From NCBI RefSeq assembly GCF_026015985.1, contig NZ_CP110389.1:3814001-3878000 (forward strand): 64,000 nt of DNA, given 5' to 3'. Below, piece by piece: positions 1 to 8,132 of this stretch. The DNA comes from Rhodopseudomonas sp. P2A-2r. Lineage in GTDB: Bacteria; Pseudomonadota; Alphaproteobacteria; Rhizobiales; Xanthobacteraceae. The position numbers were made by a program, and so were the translations under genes. The stretch's first letter is position 1. Each line of letters opens with the position of its first letter. Below the pieces are notes generated by a model, which made no database searches, had not been told where the DNA came from, and saw only the letters and a program-made list of their open reading frames with translations.

Positions 1-1
1 G

Positions 2-460
2 GCGAAGGAAGGCTGGCTCATCCCGACGCCGGGCAATGTGATCGATTATCGAGTGATCGAGCAGCATGTTCGCGACCTCTGCGACAAATACGATGTTCGC
101 GAGATCGTCTTCGACCCCGCCTATTCGGCCGCTGTGCTGTCTCCGCTCGTCGAGGACGGAATGCCCGCCATCACCATGCAGCAGGGTTGGAAAACACAGT
201 CGCCAGCGCTGAACGATCTGGAGCGGGCCATCACCGGCCGGCGTCTGAAATGGGACTCGCCGATCCTCCGATGGTGCATGGAAAACGTCGCCATTCACAC
301 CGACACTGCCGGCAATCGCCTCATGCATAAAGGCAAGTCGAAAGACCGAATCGATCTCGCCGTCGCGTTGTGGATGGCCATTTCGCGCGCATCGGCCGGC
401 GACGCCGGCGTCTCCATCTATTCTTCAGACGCGCGGCCCGACGGGCTACTGTTCGTTTAA
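2..460 (+). CDS. phage terminase large subunit, C-terminal part (cut by window edge)
   Basis: The reading frame is open from base 2, so the gene begins outside the window and only the last 152 residues are seen. Terminase large subunits are the ATP-driven DNA packaging motors and nucleases of tailed phages. The fragment has the look of the C-terminal nuclease half: an acidic IVFDPAYS segment, then a CMENVAIHTDTAG segment and a closing KSKDRIDLAVALWMA stretch, which ends many TerL proteins. It lies 10 bases before a second phage-like gene on the same strand, consistent with a packaging and head operon. The family call rests on remembered motif similarity. Confidence 0.8.
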   Translation, partial: AKEGWLIPTPGNVIDYRVIEQHVRDLCDKYDVREIVFDPAYSAAVLSPLVEDGMPAITMQQGWKTQSPALNDLERAITGRRLKWDSPILRWCMENVAIHTDTAGNRLMHKGKSKDRIDLAVALWMAISRASAGDAGVSIYSSDARPDGLLFV

Positions 461-470
461 GGAGCCAGTT

Positions 471-851
471 ATGTCAGGCCCAATTGCCCGTCTCGACGCT
501 TCGCTCATGAAGAAGGGCGAGGATGTTGTGCTGCGTCGCTCGATCAGCGGCGTATCAAAAGCCGTGACGGTTCGAGCGCACGTCAGAAATTTCCACCTGA
601 GCGCGTCGGACATCGTGACCGGAATTTCGAAGGTGCCGTTCATCGTTATCCTGTCGCTAACACAGATCCGCGCCGCCGGCTGGCCGCAGGGTGCGCCGGC
701 ACCGGCAGCACCGCCGTTCAACGTCGATTCCGCCATCCCGGTAGTCGGAGACACATTGGTGATCAAGGGCGCGGTCCGAACCGTGAAGGCGGTCGACCCG
801 CGGGCAGTCAACGGTATAGTGGTGCGAGTCCATATGATCGTCGAGGGCTGA
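471..851 (+). CDS. small phage structural-type protein, unknown role
   Basis: The protein has 126 residues. The ATG is preceded by AAGGAG, and it starts 10 bases after the terminase stop, so the two are probably co-transcribed. The sequence is rich in beta-branched residues, with a proline-alanine stretch near residues 68-82 and a C-terminal VVRVHMIVEG strand, which fits a small head or head-tail joining protein. No catalytic motif is visible. Position after TerL is the main argument for a phage origin; the exact function is not recognised. Confidence 0.6.
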   Translation: MSGPIARLDASLMKKGEDVVLRRSISGVSKAVTVRAHVRNFHLSASDIVTGISKVPFIVILSLTQIRAAGWPQGAPAPAAPPFNVDSAIPVVGDTLVIKGAVRTVKAVDPRAVNGIVVRVHMIVEG

Positions 852-855
852 CGCC

Positions 856-957
856 GTGGCGCGGATTTCGACCTTTGCAAAGGATCTGCGGCTGGCCACC
901 GCCGGCATTTCACCTGAGGCCATCGCGCCGGCTCTCGCCGCGTTCGCGCGGAGTGAG
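856..957 (+). pseudogene. phage gene truncated after about 34 codons
   Basis: A GTG-started frame begins 4 bases after the preceding phage gene and codes for MARISTFAKDLRLATAGIS and about 15 further residues. Around base 957 it runs into transposase sequence on the other strand, after which the frame is meaningless. I read this as the 5' stub of a third gene of the phage operon, cut by the insertion remnant next to it. The product is unknown. Confidence 0.5.
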
Positions 958-1200
958 CCACATGCCAGCCATCCGCCAATGAACAAACCGGTTGTCGCAG
1001 GTTGTGTAAGGCCCAAAGTTCTCCGGCAGATCGCGCCATGGCGCTCTCGACCGCAATATCCAGAAGATGCCGTTGAGGATCCGCCGGTCGTCCACCCTTG
1101 GCGCGCCACGCGGCTTTTCCGGAAGGAACGGCCTGATGGCAGTCCACAAATAGTCCGTGAGTTCGTATCTCGTGATTCGAGGCCCGCTTCGGGAGCTTGA
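958..1200 (-). mobile_element. IS5-family (IS427-like) transposase remnant
   Basis: Read on the minus strand, this codes for the start of an IS5-type transposase: RYELTDYLWTAIRPFLP, then RGAPRVDDRRILNGIFWILR and APWRDLPENFGPYTTCDNRF, ending in VHWRMAGMW. In complete elements of this group the frame continues through the DDE catalytic core. Here similarity stops at about base 958, where the stub of a phage gene on the other strand begins. No second transposase frame or clear terminal inverted repeat is seen, so this is a decayed fragment. Confidence 0.8.
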
Positions 1201-1314
1201 ATCATGTCTATCTTGGTGCTCGCAACACGAAACGGAAGGTCCGAAATGGGTCGGATAGCGAACATGCCGCTGACATGTTAAATGCGACGCGAATGACCCA
1301 TAGCTGACCTACCC

Positions 1315-1944
1315 TTAATCTTGAATCTTTTTCAGCATCATCTCGGCGTCGCCTCGGACTCCCGCAGCTCGAATTTCAAATGGTGATCCGTTCACATTCT
1401 CGTTGATGAGCGAGACGAACTCCCCTAGGTCTTCCCAGAATTGATGCCATTGCGGCCACGTCGCCGCTCCTATCGGTTCACCGGCCATTATGGTATCAAG
1501 GTCTGCGTGAGCAGTCAGTTTGTTTCGCGCTTCTATGATGCGTTCCCGATGTTCTTCCAAACTGGCCTGGAGTTCGGTGAGCCGCTGATGCAGAGGCTCA
1601 AACCTGCTCAACAGATTTGTGAAAAACCCCACGGTGAGGTTTTTATTGCCGAACTTGTCGATCCAAGGATCAGTGACGCGGCAGGCTGACGAAATTGTAA
1701 ATTCGTTATAAACCTGCGCCAAATCTTCGAAGAGCCTAGGAGCGACGGCCTCCATCGCTGCGTATTCCGCGTCAGTGCCCTCCCTGAACATCCGATGATA
1801 GTACTCGAACACGGACCGTATGTAGACGCAGTGCTCGGCAAAGAGTCTGATCTCATCACGCGAGACCCACAACCGCTTGAGACGACAGTCGTCGTGCTTG
1901 ACGATATTCTTGCTTAAGTAACCGCCGAACATCTGGGCGGTCAC
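1315..1944 (-). CDS. HEPN (AbiU2-like) domain protein
   Basis: This protein of 209 residues is mostly helical and closes with IIEARNKLTAHADLDTI. An Arg-Asn pair followed four or five residues later by His is the shape of the HEPN RNase motif, and the order of the preceding blocks (YHRMF, APRLFEDLAQVYNEF, RVTDPWID, LTVGFFTNLL) resembles AbiU2-type HEPN proteins of phage abortive infection systems. It stands alone between the IS remnant and an empty stretch, with no partner gene. Family assignment is by remembered pattern; RNase activity is inference. Confidence 0.55.
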   Translation of the reverse strand: MTAQMFGGYLSKNIVKHDDCRLKRLWVSRDEIRLFAEHCVYIRSVFEYYHRMFREGTDAEYAAMEAVAPRLFEDLAQVYNEFTISSACRVTDPWIDKFGNKNLTVGFFTNLLSRFEPLHQRLTELQASLEEHRERIIEARNKLTAHADLDTIMAGEPIGAATWPQWHQFWEDLGEFVSLINENVNGSPFEIRAAGVRGDAEMMLKKIQD

Positions 1945-2269
1945 TAGATCAGTAAATACGAGATCGATGCCAATCGTCCGACTCCGGAATCCACCAAAAG
2001 CAGCACCCGCTCTCTTTCGCCATGCGCGACGCTTCGCCCCATGCGACCTGGAAATTGTCTCCTAGCCCCTGTATTGAAAATGCGTAGCTGGCGACCATCC
2101 AGATCTCCGTATCGCGCGCGCTACGCGCACCGTGGAGCGTAGGTCGGCTACCCTTCAGCGATCTATCCTAGATTGCTCCAGGCCGTCTGACAATGTAGCA
2201 CTGAACCTTCCAAACGGAAGCATGGATCCAACTGCGGGCGTCAGCCCGGATCGATAACCGATACGACGG
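1945..2269. other. intergenic stretch without a recognisable gene
   Basis: I see no convincing coding frame, repeat or hairpin. It separates two minus-strand genes and presumably holds the promoter of the HEPN gene at its left end. Confidence 0.4.
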
Positions 2270-3088
2270 TTAAACGTCTGCGTTTTCTTGAAATTCGATT
2301 TTCGCAACGATCTCGTTCATTGCGTAGTGGACAAACTGACTTCCCAGGTCAGTGAGTTCATAGGGCTCCACATCATCAAAGGCTGACTTTGCTGTTGTTG
2401 GAGCCTGACCAGGCGGACTTCGCTTGGCGGCCGGTTTTCGCAAGTAGTTGCCTGCGTAATCTGTGGCTCGATGCTGTCGAATGACACTTCCCATGGAGAG
2501 ATCACGGATCAACATCTTGTACAGGTCAGCTTCGGCAGAATCTTCGCGCACGTGCGCCTTCTTGAGATTTCGCCAAATTTGGCTGCGCGTGACGCCAGGA
2601 GAGCGATATATTTCGCCGATGACCTCAAAATGGAAATCGGAGTAGAGGTTGATCCAATCGATGAATAGACGGACGACATCATCTGATGTCGTCTGGGCAG
2701 ACGCCGCATTTGCGAGGATGTTGCGCAATCGCTGACGCTTGTATTCAGTGTCAACCGACGACCAGTTTCGAAAAGCCTTTTTTAGCAGAGCTTGATATTC
2801 TGGGGACTCGACCCGCTGCTTGACCTTCTCTTCGTGCATGTCGATGCGAGCTACGACTTCAGCAATGGTCTTGCCCTTCTCGCGGAGTTCATCCTCGATC
2901 ATTTGAATCCACTGGCGTAGAAGATTGGTGACCTCCTCCTGCTCTTTCTCCGACCAATAGCCTGCACCGGCAGACAAGAGACCGCCCACGAACGGTACGG
3001 CTCCGCCTAAGGCGTTGATCATCGCCCGGGCGGCCTGCTTTCTGCCGTCAGACGACAGCGCATCTTTATCAATTTTCACATTATCCAT
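2270..3088 (-). CDS. hypothetical protein with glycine-rich hydrophobic N-terminus
   Basis: The protein has 272 residues. Residues 22-44 form a hydrophobic, glycine-rich segment (ALGGAVPFVGGLLSAGAGYW) followed by a charged, strongly helical region with many E/K/R residues up to about residue 110. The middle contains a possible winged-helix stretch (EVIGEIYRSPGVTRSQIWR). The C-terminus is acidic. I do not recognise the family. Similar layouts (a short membrane-active segment plus a helical domain) occur among small defence and abortive infection proteins, but that is only an analogy. Confidence 0.55.
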   Translation of the reverse strand: MDNVKIDKDALSSDGRKQAARAMINALGGAVPFVGGLLSAGAGYWSEKEQEEVTNLLRQWIQMIEDELREKGKTIAEVVARIDMHEEKVKQRVESPEYQALLKKAFRNWSSVDTEYKRQRLRNILANAASAQTTSDDVVRLFIDWINLYSDFHFEVIGEIYRSPGVTRSQIWRNLKKAHVREDSAEADLYKMLIRDLSMGSVIRQHRATDYAGNYLRKPAAKRSPPGQAPTTAKSAFDDVEPYELTDLGSQFVHYAMNEIVAKIEFQENADV

Positions 3089-3176
3089 GATCGCTCCTTG
3101 ATTCGTGCAATACGATTAGGATGTGCATCCTCACGTTGAGAGCGAGCCTCTATCGCGCGATTTATGAGTACACGCC

Positions 3177-3700
3177 CTAGCTGACGCGCCCCGCACAAAA
3201 CGCGTTCTTCCCGACCTGAAGAAAAATCAGCAGAAAGATTCCGATTGTTGGACCAAGTACGACCGCGCCAATACCGATTTGTGCACCGATTGCCGCGGAA
3301 AGCACTCCAACTATCGCCGCCTGGGATCCCTTCGAGTAACTTGCCAACTGCTTCCTGAGTTGCGAATAGCGCTTGTGTGACCCGCAGATAAATTCCACAA
3401 ACTCTGATTTTGCCCGACTGTAGTACGATGGCTTTTGTCCGGTAACCTGGACATGGATATTAAATTTTGCGCGAACACTGGCTGCCGGTTTTCCAGACTT
3501 TTTTGATGCATGTTTTCGCGGGCCTGCTTTTTTGCTCTGCCTACCGCGGTCTTTTTGGCCTTTAGAAATTTACCCGAATAGGCCGTTTCCGATCGCTGAC
3601 GGCCCACTGAAAATTCCATCCTGGATTTATTTGCGATCCTTTTGACACCCAGTGGCGTCAGGGACTGTTTCAGAACCCTTTCGAGCGAGTCAGACATCAA
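3177..3700 (-). pseudogene. membrane protein gene split by a -1 frame change (or programmed frameshift)
   Basis: The first frame starts at 3700 with MMSDSLERVLKQSLTPLG and is basic. At 3527-3533 it meets a run of six A followed by G. If the reader drops back one base there, translation continues as AGPRKHASKKSGKPAASV, then NIHVQVTGQKPSYYSRA, and ends in a strongly hydrophobic C-terminus (IVGVLSAAIGAQIGIGAVVL, then a second helix). The joined product has 174 residues: a basic cytosolic part and a hairpin of two membrane helices. Without the shift, the first frame runs into low-complexity Ser/Arg sequence. One missing A would explain the break equally well. Function unknown. Confidence 0.5.
3527..3533 (-). 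promoter_or_regulatory. slippery heptamer A-AAA-AAG at the frame junction
   Basis: In the upstream reading frame the codons are GCA AAA AAG, so the heptamer sits in the phase required for -1 tandem slippage, as in dnaX. Downstream on the same strand, CGCGAA and TTCGCG can pair around a loop of about 40 bases. I see no clear Shine-Dalgarno-like stimulator upstream. Confidence 0.35.
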
Positions 3701-4160
3701 ACACCCATGCGTGCAAAAGGCGTAAGTGAACCCACAAAGAGTGCATATTCAAGTACAATCTCGCGCCCGTTCGCTGGGCTCACCTCGCTCCCAAGCCACT
3801 GGCGGCAGCGTGTGGCACGCAGCCAGCGCCTTGGTCGGTGACACGGGGCTCTTAAATTGGAAAGGGGCGCTAGGCCCCTTCGCTTACCCGGCACTATTCG
3901 AGATCATCAGCCAGAGCCGCAGCTCAGACCGGTTTCGTCCCGACACATGACCACTCATTGTGCCCCTTGTCGGAAATTGACCCGCTTGGAGCCCTTGAAA
4001 GGCGTTTGCCCGGTGAGGCTGGTCAACTTATCAGATTCGGTCCGAAACTGATCTTGGCGGCTTGTACGAGGCTTGTGGCATCGATCCTCGTTCTCATCTT
4101 TCCGGTGCCGCTTAACAGGTGCTTTGATGCGGAAAGCAACCTACGAGTTTTCCGACGCGA
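3701..4160. other. intergenic stretch, one GC hairpin
   Basis: No gene I can support lies here. A GGGGC-GCTA-GCCCC-like hairpin around 3861-3881 is followed by a few T residues and could be a terminator for plus-strand transcription. The frames present have no ribosome binding site and no recognisable product. Confidence 0.35.
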
Positions 4161-4400
4161 TCAGCGTGGCACACCGTCAATGTAAATGGACTTTGATATT
4201 TTACTCCAGCCCGGGTTCATTCGTACGCCCGCTTTCGGATTTGCTCTCAAAAAATTCGCCACGTCGTCTAGCGTTGTGAAATGAACAGTTTCGACGTTGT
4301 TGCCGAAGTGGAGGCAATGATAAGTTCCATCCGTGCTCAGTTCAACTTGTTGAGCAACTGCACCGCTGGCATCTATTTTCTCAATCCTTGAAACAGGCAT
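4161..4400 (-). CDS. small hypothetical protein
   Basis: The protein has 79 residues, with an AGGG motif 8 bases before the ATG. The sequence alternates short strands and one helix (TTLDDVANFLRANP) and has no membrane segment or catalytic motif. The coding-like composition and balanced residue usage make it a probable real gene, but I do not recognise a family. Confidence 0.45.
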   Translation of the reverse strand: MPVSRIEKIDASGAVAQQVELSTDGTYHCLHFGNNVETVHFTTLDDVANFLRANPKAGVRMNPGWSKISKSIYIDGVPR

Positions 4401-4548
4401 TCTCTTATCCCTCTCGCCTCGAGCGGCGGACCGTCCGTGGAGATCGCCATCGATCGGTTCCTCTAGGTCTGACGCCGCACCGACGGCAGCCTGATGCCGT
4501 ACCCCACGATGGTCCTATCGAGGCGTTGAACAGGAAACGGAGGTGGGC

Positions 4549-4983
4549 CTATTTCGATCGGAACGTCATGATAGCATCCGACCAGCCTTCGTAGAAGGCG
4601 ATACCACCCATGAATCCACATGCGGATCCAGCGACAAGAATAAAAAGTAGTAGGGATATAAGCGGATGCGCTAGCACTGCCACGTTCGACGCGTTTTCGT
4701 CTGCTCCGGACTTGATCACCTTGGATATGGCGGTCTCTGACAGAACCCAAATGAGGAATACGGCGGCTCCGCCTGATACTAACCCCAACGCCGAACTATG
4801 TAGAGCAAACACGGACGGCGAATCGTGTCCCTTGTCTCTGATGGACGCCACAGTCGTTGCAAGCGCCGCACCATTTCCAAGCAGAGCCATCGTTGCAATT
4901 TTATAATGTGAATCAGACCAAGCCTGAATCAGCTTGAGCTCGAATTCTTTCGTCTTCAAATTGGTTTCAATAGAGTCGGTCAA
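4549..4983 (-). CDS. small integral membrane protein, unknown function
   Basis: This protein of 144 residues starts with TTG, with GGAG 11 bases upstream. After a charged N-terminus (residues 1-30) it has about four hydrophobic segments: KIATMALLGNGAALATTV, ALGLVSGGAAVFLIWVLS, VLAHPLISLLLFILVAGSAC and a short FMGGIAFYEG segment. The layout of cytosolic helix plus TM bundle is seen in small effector proteins of defence loci. It follows a short peptide frame and another membrane-anchored gene on the same strand, so the three may form an operon. Confidence 0.55.
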   Translation of the reverse strand: MTDSIETNLKTKEFELKLIQAWSDSHYKIATMALLGNGAALATTVASIRDKGHDSPSVFALHSSALGLVSGGAAVFLIWVLSETAISKVIKSGADENASNVAVLAHPLISLLLFILVAGSACGFMGGIAFYEGWSDAIMTFRSK

Positions 4984-4989
4984 GACGTT

Positions 4990-5064
4990 CTATGCTCCAA
5001 GGAAATTGATATTAACGAGCTGCTCACCTCTGGCCTGCTGGGGGCTTTCGCAGATGGTAGTCAT
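4990..5064 (-). CDS. 24-residue peptide with a strong ribosome binding site
   Basis: AGGAGC stands 6 bases before an ATG that opens a frame of 24 residues beginning MTTICESPQQARG. It ends 6 bases before the TTG start of the four-helix membrane protein downstream. It could be a real small protein or a leader peptide coupling translation to that gene. A longer frame from GTG at 5184, overlapping the upstream gene by 3 bases, is also open and includes this peptide as its end. Confidence 0.35.
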   Translation of the reverse strand: MTTICESPQQARGEQLVNINFLGA

Positions 5065-5180
5065 GATTGCTCCTGGTGGCGGCTGATTCGCGAACAGGTT
5101 GCATTGTGGCACGACCAAAAAGCCGGCGGGAGTCGCGGGCGAGTTGCGCCCGCTATTCACAGGCCGCTCGACCAGGGCGC

Positions 5181-5711
5181 TCACTCAAACAGTTCTTCAA
5201 GACGTTTTTTCTCTTCGTCGCGCGGTGTGAGCTTGTATCTTCGCCTGAGTCTCTCTGAGATCAACCAGGCATCACGACCACGCTCTTTGGCAGATGTCTC
5301 GGCCTCGAACGGATTTCCCTCAAAAAACCGCGAATGATCGGACAGAATCTGAGCGATTGAAACTGTGTTGGCGAATGAGAGTGCTTCGTTCGTTAAAGAC
5401 GAATCGACCTCTTTCCAATCAGCATCACTCGGCATTCCGATCAATTCAGGAACTGCATCAGCCAAAGGCGAGCCGGTTTGCTCGTAATGAGCTCTTCCTG
5501 AAAAAACTAATCTCCAGCAAGATATCGCGTAGTTTTCAAGCGCGATCGCCGCACGGAGAGCGATGTAGGTCGCTCGTTCTTTTTTGGCCCTATGCTCTCG
5601 ATACCAAGCAACGATCGCTGCTCCTGCACCGGCGCCGAGCACTGTTTTGACGAAACCCGGCCAATCCAATGATTTAATTACGGCCACTGAATCCCAAGAC
5701 ATCAAATCCAT
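5181..5711 (-). CDS. hypothetical protein with one N-terminal membrane helix
   Basis: The protein has 176 residues. Residues 16-37 (WPGFVKTVLGAGAGAAIVAW) form a probable membrane anchor; the remainder is soluble and helical, rich in R, E and A, with a charged C-terminus (RDEEKKRLEELFE). No enzyme motif is visible. It is the first of a set of minus-strand genes that ends with the four-helix protein at 4549. Function unknown. Confidence 0.5.
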   Translation of the reverse strand: MDLMSWDSVAVIKSLDWPGFVKTVLGAGAGAAIVAWYREHRAKKERATYIALRAAIALENYAISCWRLVFSGRAHYEQTGSPLADAVPELIGMPSDADWKEVDSSLTNEALSFANTVSIAQILSDHSRFFEGNPFEAETSAKERGRDAWLISERLRRRYKLTPRDEEKKRLEELFE

Positions 5712-5718
5712 TGCCGCG

Positions 5719-5916
5719 TTACTTTCCCTTGGCCTTCAGCGCTTGCGTTAGGAGTCGCCGTATGGCCTCCGGCCGGCCGGGGAGATCGTCCTGCTTGCGG
5801 CGCCAGTCGTCCAGCAGCTTTGACATGTCAGGCTGCAGACGAACCATCACCGGCTCACCGGTCGCCGGCGCGCGACGCTGGCTTGATTTCGTGATATCGC
5901 GAGTTGACTGTTTCAT
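5719..5916 (-). CDS. ribbon-helix-helix DNA-binding protein
   Basis: This protein of 65 residues contains the RHH pattern: a strand (VMVRLQPDM), a first helix (SKLLDDWRRKQ) and a second helix (RPEAIRRLLTQALKAK). Such proteins bind DNA as dimers and act as antitoxins or small repressors. No toxin gene of a usual family is directly linked: the gene on the other side is divergent and unknown. A perfect 16-bp inverted repeat covers the start of the gene and is a natural autoregulatory operator. Confidence 0.75.
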   Translation of the reverse strand: MKQSTRDITKSSQRRAPATGEPVMVRLQPDMSKLLDDWRRKQDDLPGRPEAIRRLLTQALKAKGK

Positions 5917-5939
5917 GATTTCCCGATATCACGAAATCA
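5884..5939. promoter_or_regulatory. perfect 16-bp inverted repeat, probable operator
   Basis: TGATTTCGTGATATCG at 5884-5899 is exactly mirrored by CGATATCACGAAATCA at 5924-5939, with 24 bases between. The arms bracket the start codon of the RHH gene and the divergent intergenic region. RHH proteins typically bind such repeats, so repression of both directions is a reasonable inference. Confidence 0.6.
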
Positions 5940-5968
5940 GGCTGAGCGAAAGTATTGGGAGCCGCCCC

Positions 5969-6250
5969 GTGGAAATCACCCGGTCCAACGAATTTTACGA
6001 GCCTTGGAACATCGGCCGAATGACGGCGCGATACATGCCGGCGGATCCGCAGGCCTGGCTCGACGCTGCAACGGCTGCAGATCTGCACGTTTCTCTGCAT
6101 GGCGATGCCCTGCACTTCGCGGAAGGCGACATCTCCGAGGACGCGATAGTGTTCTTCAAAACTTGGCTTGGCGAAACGCCGGGTGCCAAGGATGCATTGA
6201 AGGCGCTACTGATCGCCAAAGGGATGACCCAGCGTACATTCCCCATCTGA
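5969..6250 (+). CDS. small hypothetical protein divergent from the RHH gene
   Basis: I chose the GTG at 5969 because GGGAG lies 7 bases before it; an upstream ATG at 5915 is in frame but falls inside the inverted repeat. The protein has 93 residues with a helical C-terminus (DAIVFFKTWLGETPGAKDAL). No motif is recognised. Its divergent position beside the RHH regulator suggests shared control. Confidence 0.45.
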   Translation: MEITRSNEFYEPWNIGRMTARYMPADPQAWLDAATAADLHVSLHGDALHFAEGDISEDAIVFFKTWLGETPGAKDALKALLIAKGMTQRTFPI

Positions 6251-6953
6251 CGTAAACCGTCACGTCAACCCTCACGGTCCGCCAGAACACCGGTCAGCAC
6301 ACCCGCGAGCATAGCCAAGGCCTTGCCAGATTGGTCTTTTCCGCCCCGGCAAACACGGGCTCCGACAGGGCTTGAAGCGAGCCATGTCCCTGAAACTGTT
6401 GGACCCGACCGCATCATCCGATCGCGTTTCGATGAGGCTCGACCGTATCCATCGCTGTCCCGCTCGACGACCAGGCGATCCAAGATGCCGCTGTGCTACA
6501 GCGGATCCGGTGATTTTCTGCTGTCTCGGTTGGTGTCCCGGTTCAGGTCCCACCCCCGCATGATAGGGCGGATGGTAGGGCTCACCATCAAATTCACCGA
6601 AAATATCAAATTATATCAGACACATGCCGGAATTTTATGGCGGAAGGGGTGTCCCCCTTGTGGGGCCAACTTAAGCCTGTGACACAGTCTTTTTCGAAAT
6701 TCGCCGAGCTGCACCCACGCTCTGTACCCACGGATCGCCTCAAATGGACCTACCCGCCCTGCCCGTCCTGACCGGCTGTCGGGCTTGCAGTCTCCACGGC
6801 GTGCAGCCGTTGGCGCAGGTGGCCGCTCGACACAACGTCGTGTGCAACGGTCGAGCCGGTGCCAGCCCCCGCCCATCAGGGGGTCAACCGCCGCGCTAGC
6901 GGCGTTGGCGGCGGCCAAGATAACGTTCAAGACAGGGAAGCTGGCTATGATGA
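6251..6953. other. gene-free stretch containing a candidate attachment site
   Basis: About 700 bases with no coding frame I can support on either strand. It contains the 14-base tRNA-Ser match at 6638-6651 and a CCGCCGC-GCTA-GCGGCG hairpin near 6890. An island junction here would explain the lack of genes. Confidence 0.4.
6638..6651 (+). other. candidate attL: 14-bp copy of the tRNA-Ser 3' end
   Basis: TGGCGGAAGGGGTG is identical and in the same orientation to 27628-27641, which covers the CCA, the discriminator base and the acceptor-stem 3' strand of tRNA-Ser(TGA). P4-type integrases usually leave such a duplicate at the distal end of their element. The copy is short, so chance remains possible. 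Confidence 0.45.
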
Positions 6954-7979
6954 TCACAACGTTTTCGAATAAAAATCAAAAATATCCGCCGCCTTCAGAG
7001 CCGGCCTGATATCGACCTTTAGACTCGCATCAAGCCGTCGGGGAGGCTCAACCCAGTCAACTATCTGCTGTTGAACAATTTCGCGGTCGCTCTCTGATAT
7101 TCCGAACCCGGTTCCGAGAAACGCCTTTGGCTTAAGAGACCCATCAGCAGCCAACAGCTTCATATTCTGATCGTGAAATGCAAAGCCGAGAAAAACCACC
7201 GCTTCGGAATCGACCACCATACTCCTAACTCTATCGCTCTCCACGGACTCCGTGTAGGTCTTGATTGATGCCAGCCCGATGCCTGCGTAGTCTGCACGGT
7301 CAGCCCCGAATGGGGTAACCAAATTTCCAACCGTCGCCGAACCCAGCGTCCCCGGCGAACCGTAAACGTGTTCGATTTTCGCTTTACTAACGATTTCTTC
7401 GGCCTCCTCCGGCCTGATATCGTACATTCGCGTTAGGGCATTGGTGAAGAAATGCTCTATGCATCTATCATAGTTGAAGACGACGAATGAACACCGATTA
7501 AAAATCTCAGCTCTTTGGGAATGCGGAAGCTGACGCCCAAGAAGTCGCATCAACTTTACAAGCCAAGTCGTGGACGCGCCCGCAAAGTTGACGGTCTCTC
7601 TCGCATTTGAATTTGCTTTAAAATAGAGCTTTGAAGACGCCTCCGCCTCAAGAATACATTTTGCAATTGCGGCTTTACCGTATTGGACGACTGTTGCGTT
7701 GTCCTTATGAACATCAAGAAAGTCATCAATGGAGTGAGCAAGAACTATTCCATCCCGAATAAGCCACGCCGCTTTTTGATAGGTTAGATTGTTCCCACGA
7801 TTCGATCTCGAAAGATTCTCAAAAAGAGGTCTATCACCGGCAATTATCTTTTGACCCCAATCATCAAACTTAACGTTCAGCTTGTCACTTATACTGAGGG
7901 CGAGTTCACTTCCGACAGGAAGATCAAACTCTTTACTCGCTCCTGCGCCCACTACGAATACGGTATTCCGCTTTAGCAA
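6954..7979 (-). CDS. SIR2-like domain protein (probable NAD-using defence effector)
   Basis: This protein of 341 residues starts TVFVVGAGASKEF, the Rossmann GAGAS motif of SIR2-like proteins. Later come SFVVFNYDRCIEHFF (the FNYD-type segment), EHVYGSPG with the candidate catalytic His, and EAVVFLGFAFHDQN, the C-terminal FLGxxxxD/N block of bacterial SIR2_2 proteins. In characterised phage defence systems such domains deplete NAD+. No Argonaute, DSR-type helicase or TIR partner is adjacent; the nearest genes are a HEPN/DUF4145-like protein and a four-TM protein 150 bases upstream. NADase activity is inferred. Confidence 0.75.
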   Translation of the reverse strand: MLKRNTVFVVGAGASKEFDLPVGSELALSISDKLNVKFDDWGQKIIAGDRPLFENLSRSNRGNNLTYQKAAWLIRDGIVLAHSIDDFLDVHKDNATVVQYGKAAIAKCILEAEASSKLYFKANSNARETVNFAGASTTWLVKLMRLLGRQLPHSQRAEIFNRCSFVVFNYDRCIEHFFTNALTRMYDIRPEEAEEIVSKAKIEHVYGSPGTLGSATVGNLVTPFGADRADYAGIGLASIKTYTESVESDRVRSMVVDSEAVVFLGFAFHDQNMKLLAADGSLKPKAFLGTGFGISESDREIVQQQIVDWVEPPRRLDASLKVDIRPALKAADIFDFYSKTL

Positions 7980-8132
7980 ATCCAGCCCCTCGCAATACGA
8001 TTATGCTCACATCGAAACCAGCTAATCTGCCATACGCTCGGCCACCCCAACGCTAGACATCGACACTAAATGTACCGCAACTTCGGACGCTAAGCAGCGA
8101 GAAGAGGATAATCACAAGTTCGTCTCGCACTA

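Noticed and set aside
3947..4051. Short Cys-containing frame beginning MTTHCAPCRKLTRLEPL
   Set aside because: It has a CxxC-like look, but there is no ribosome binding site, and it lies in a stretch with several overlapping poor frames.
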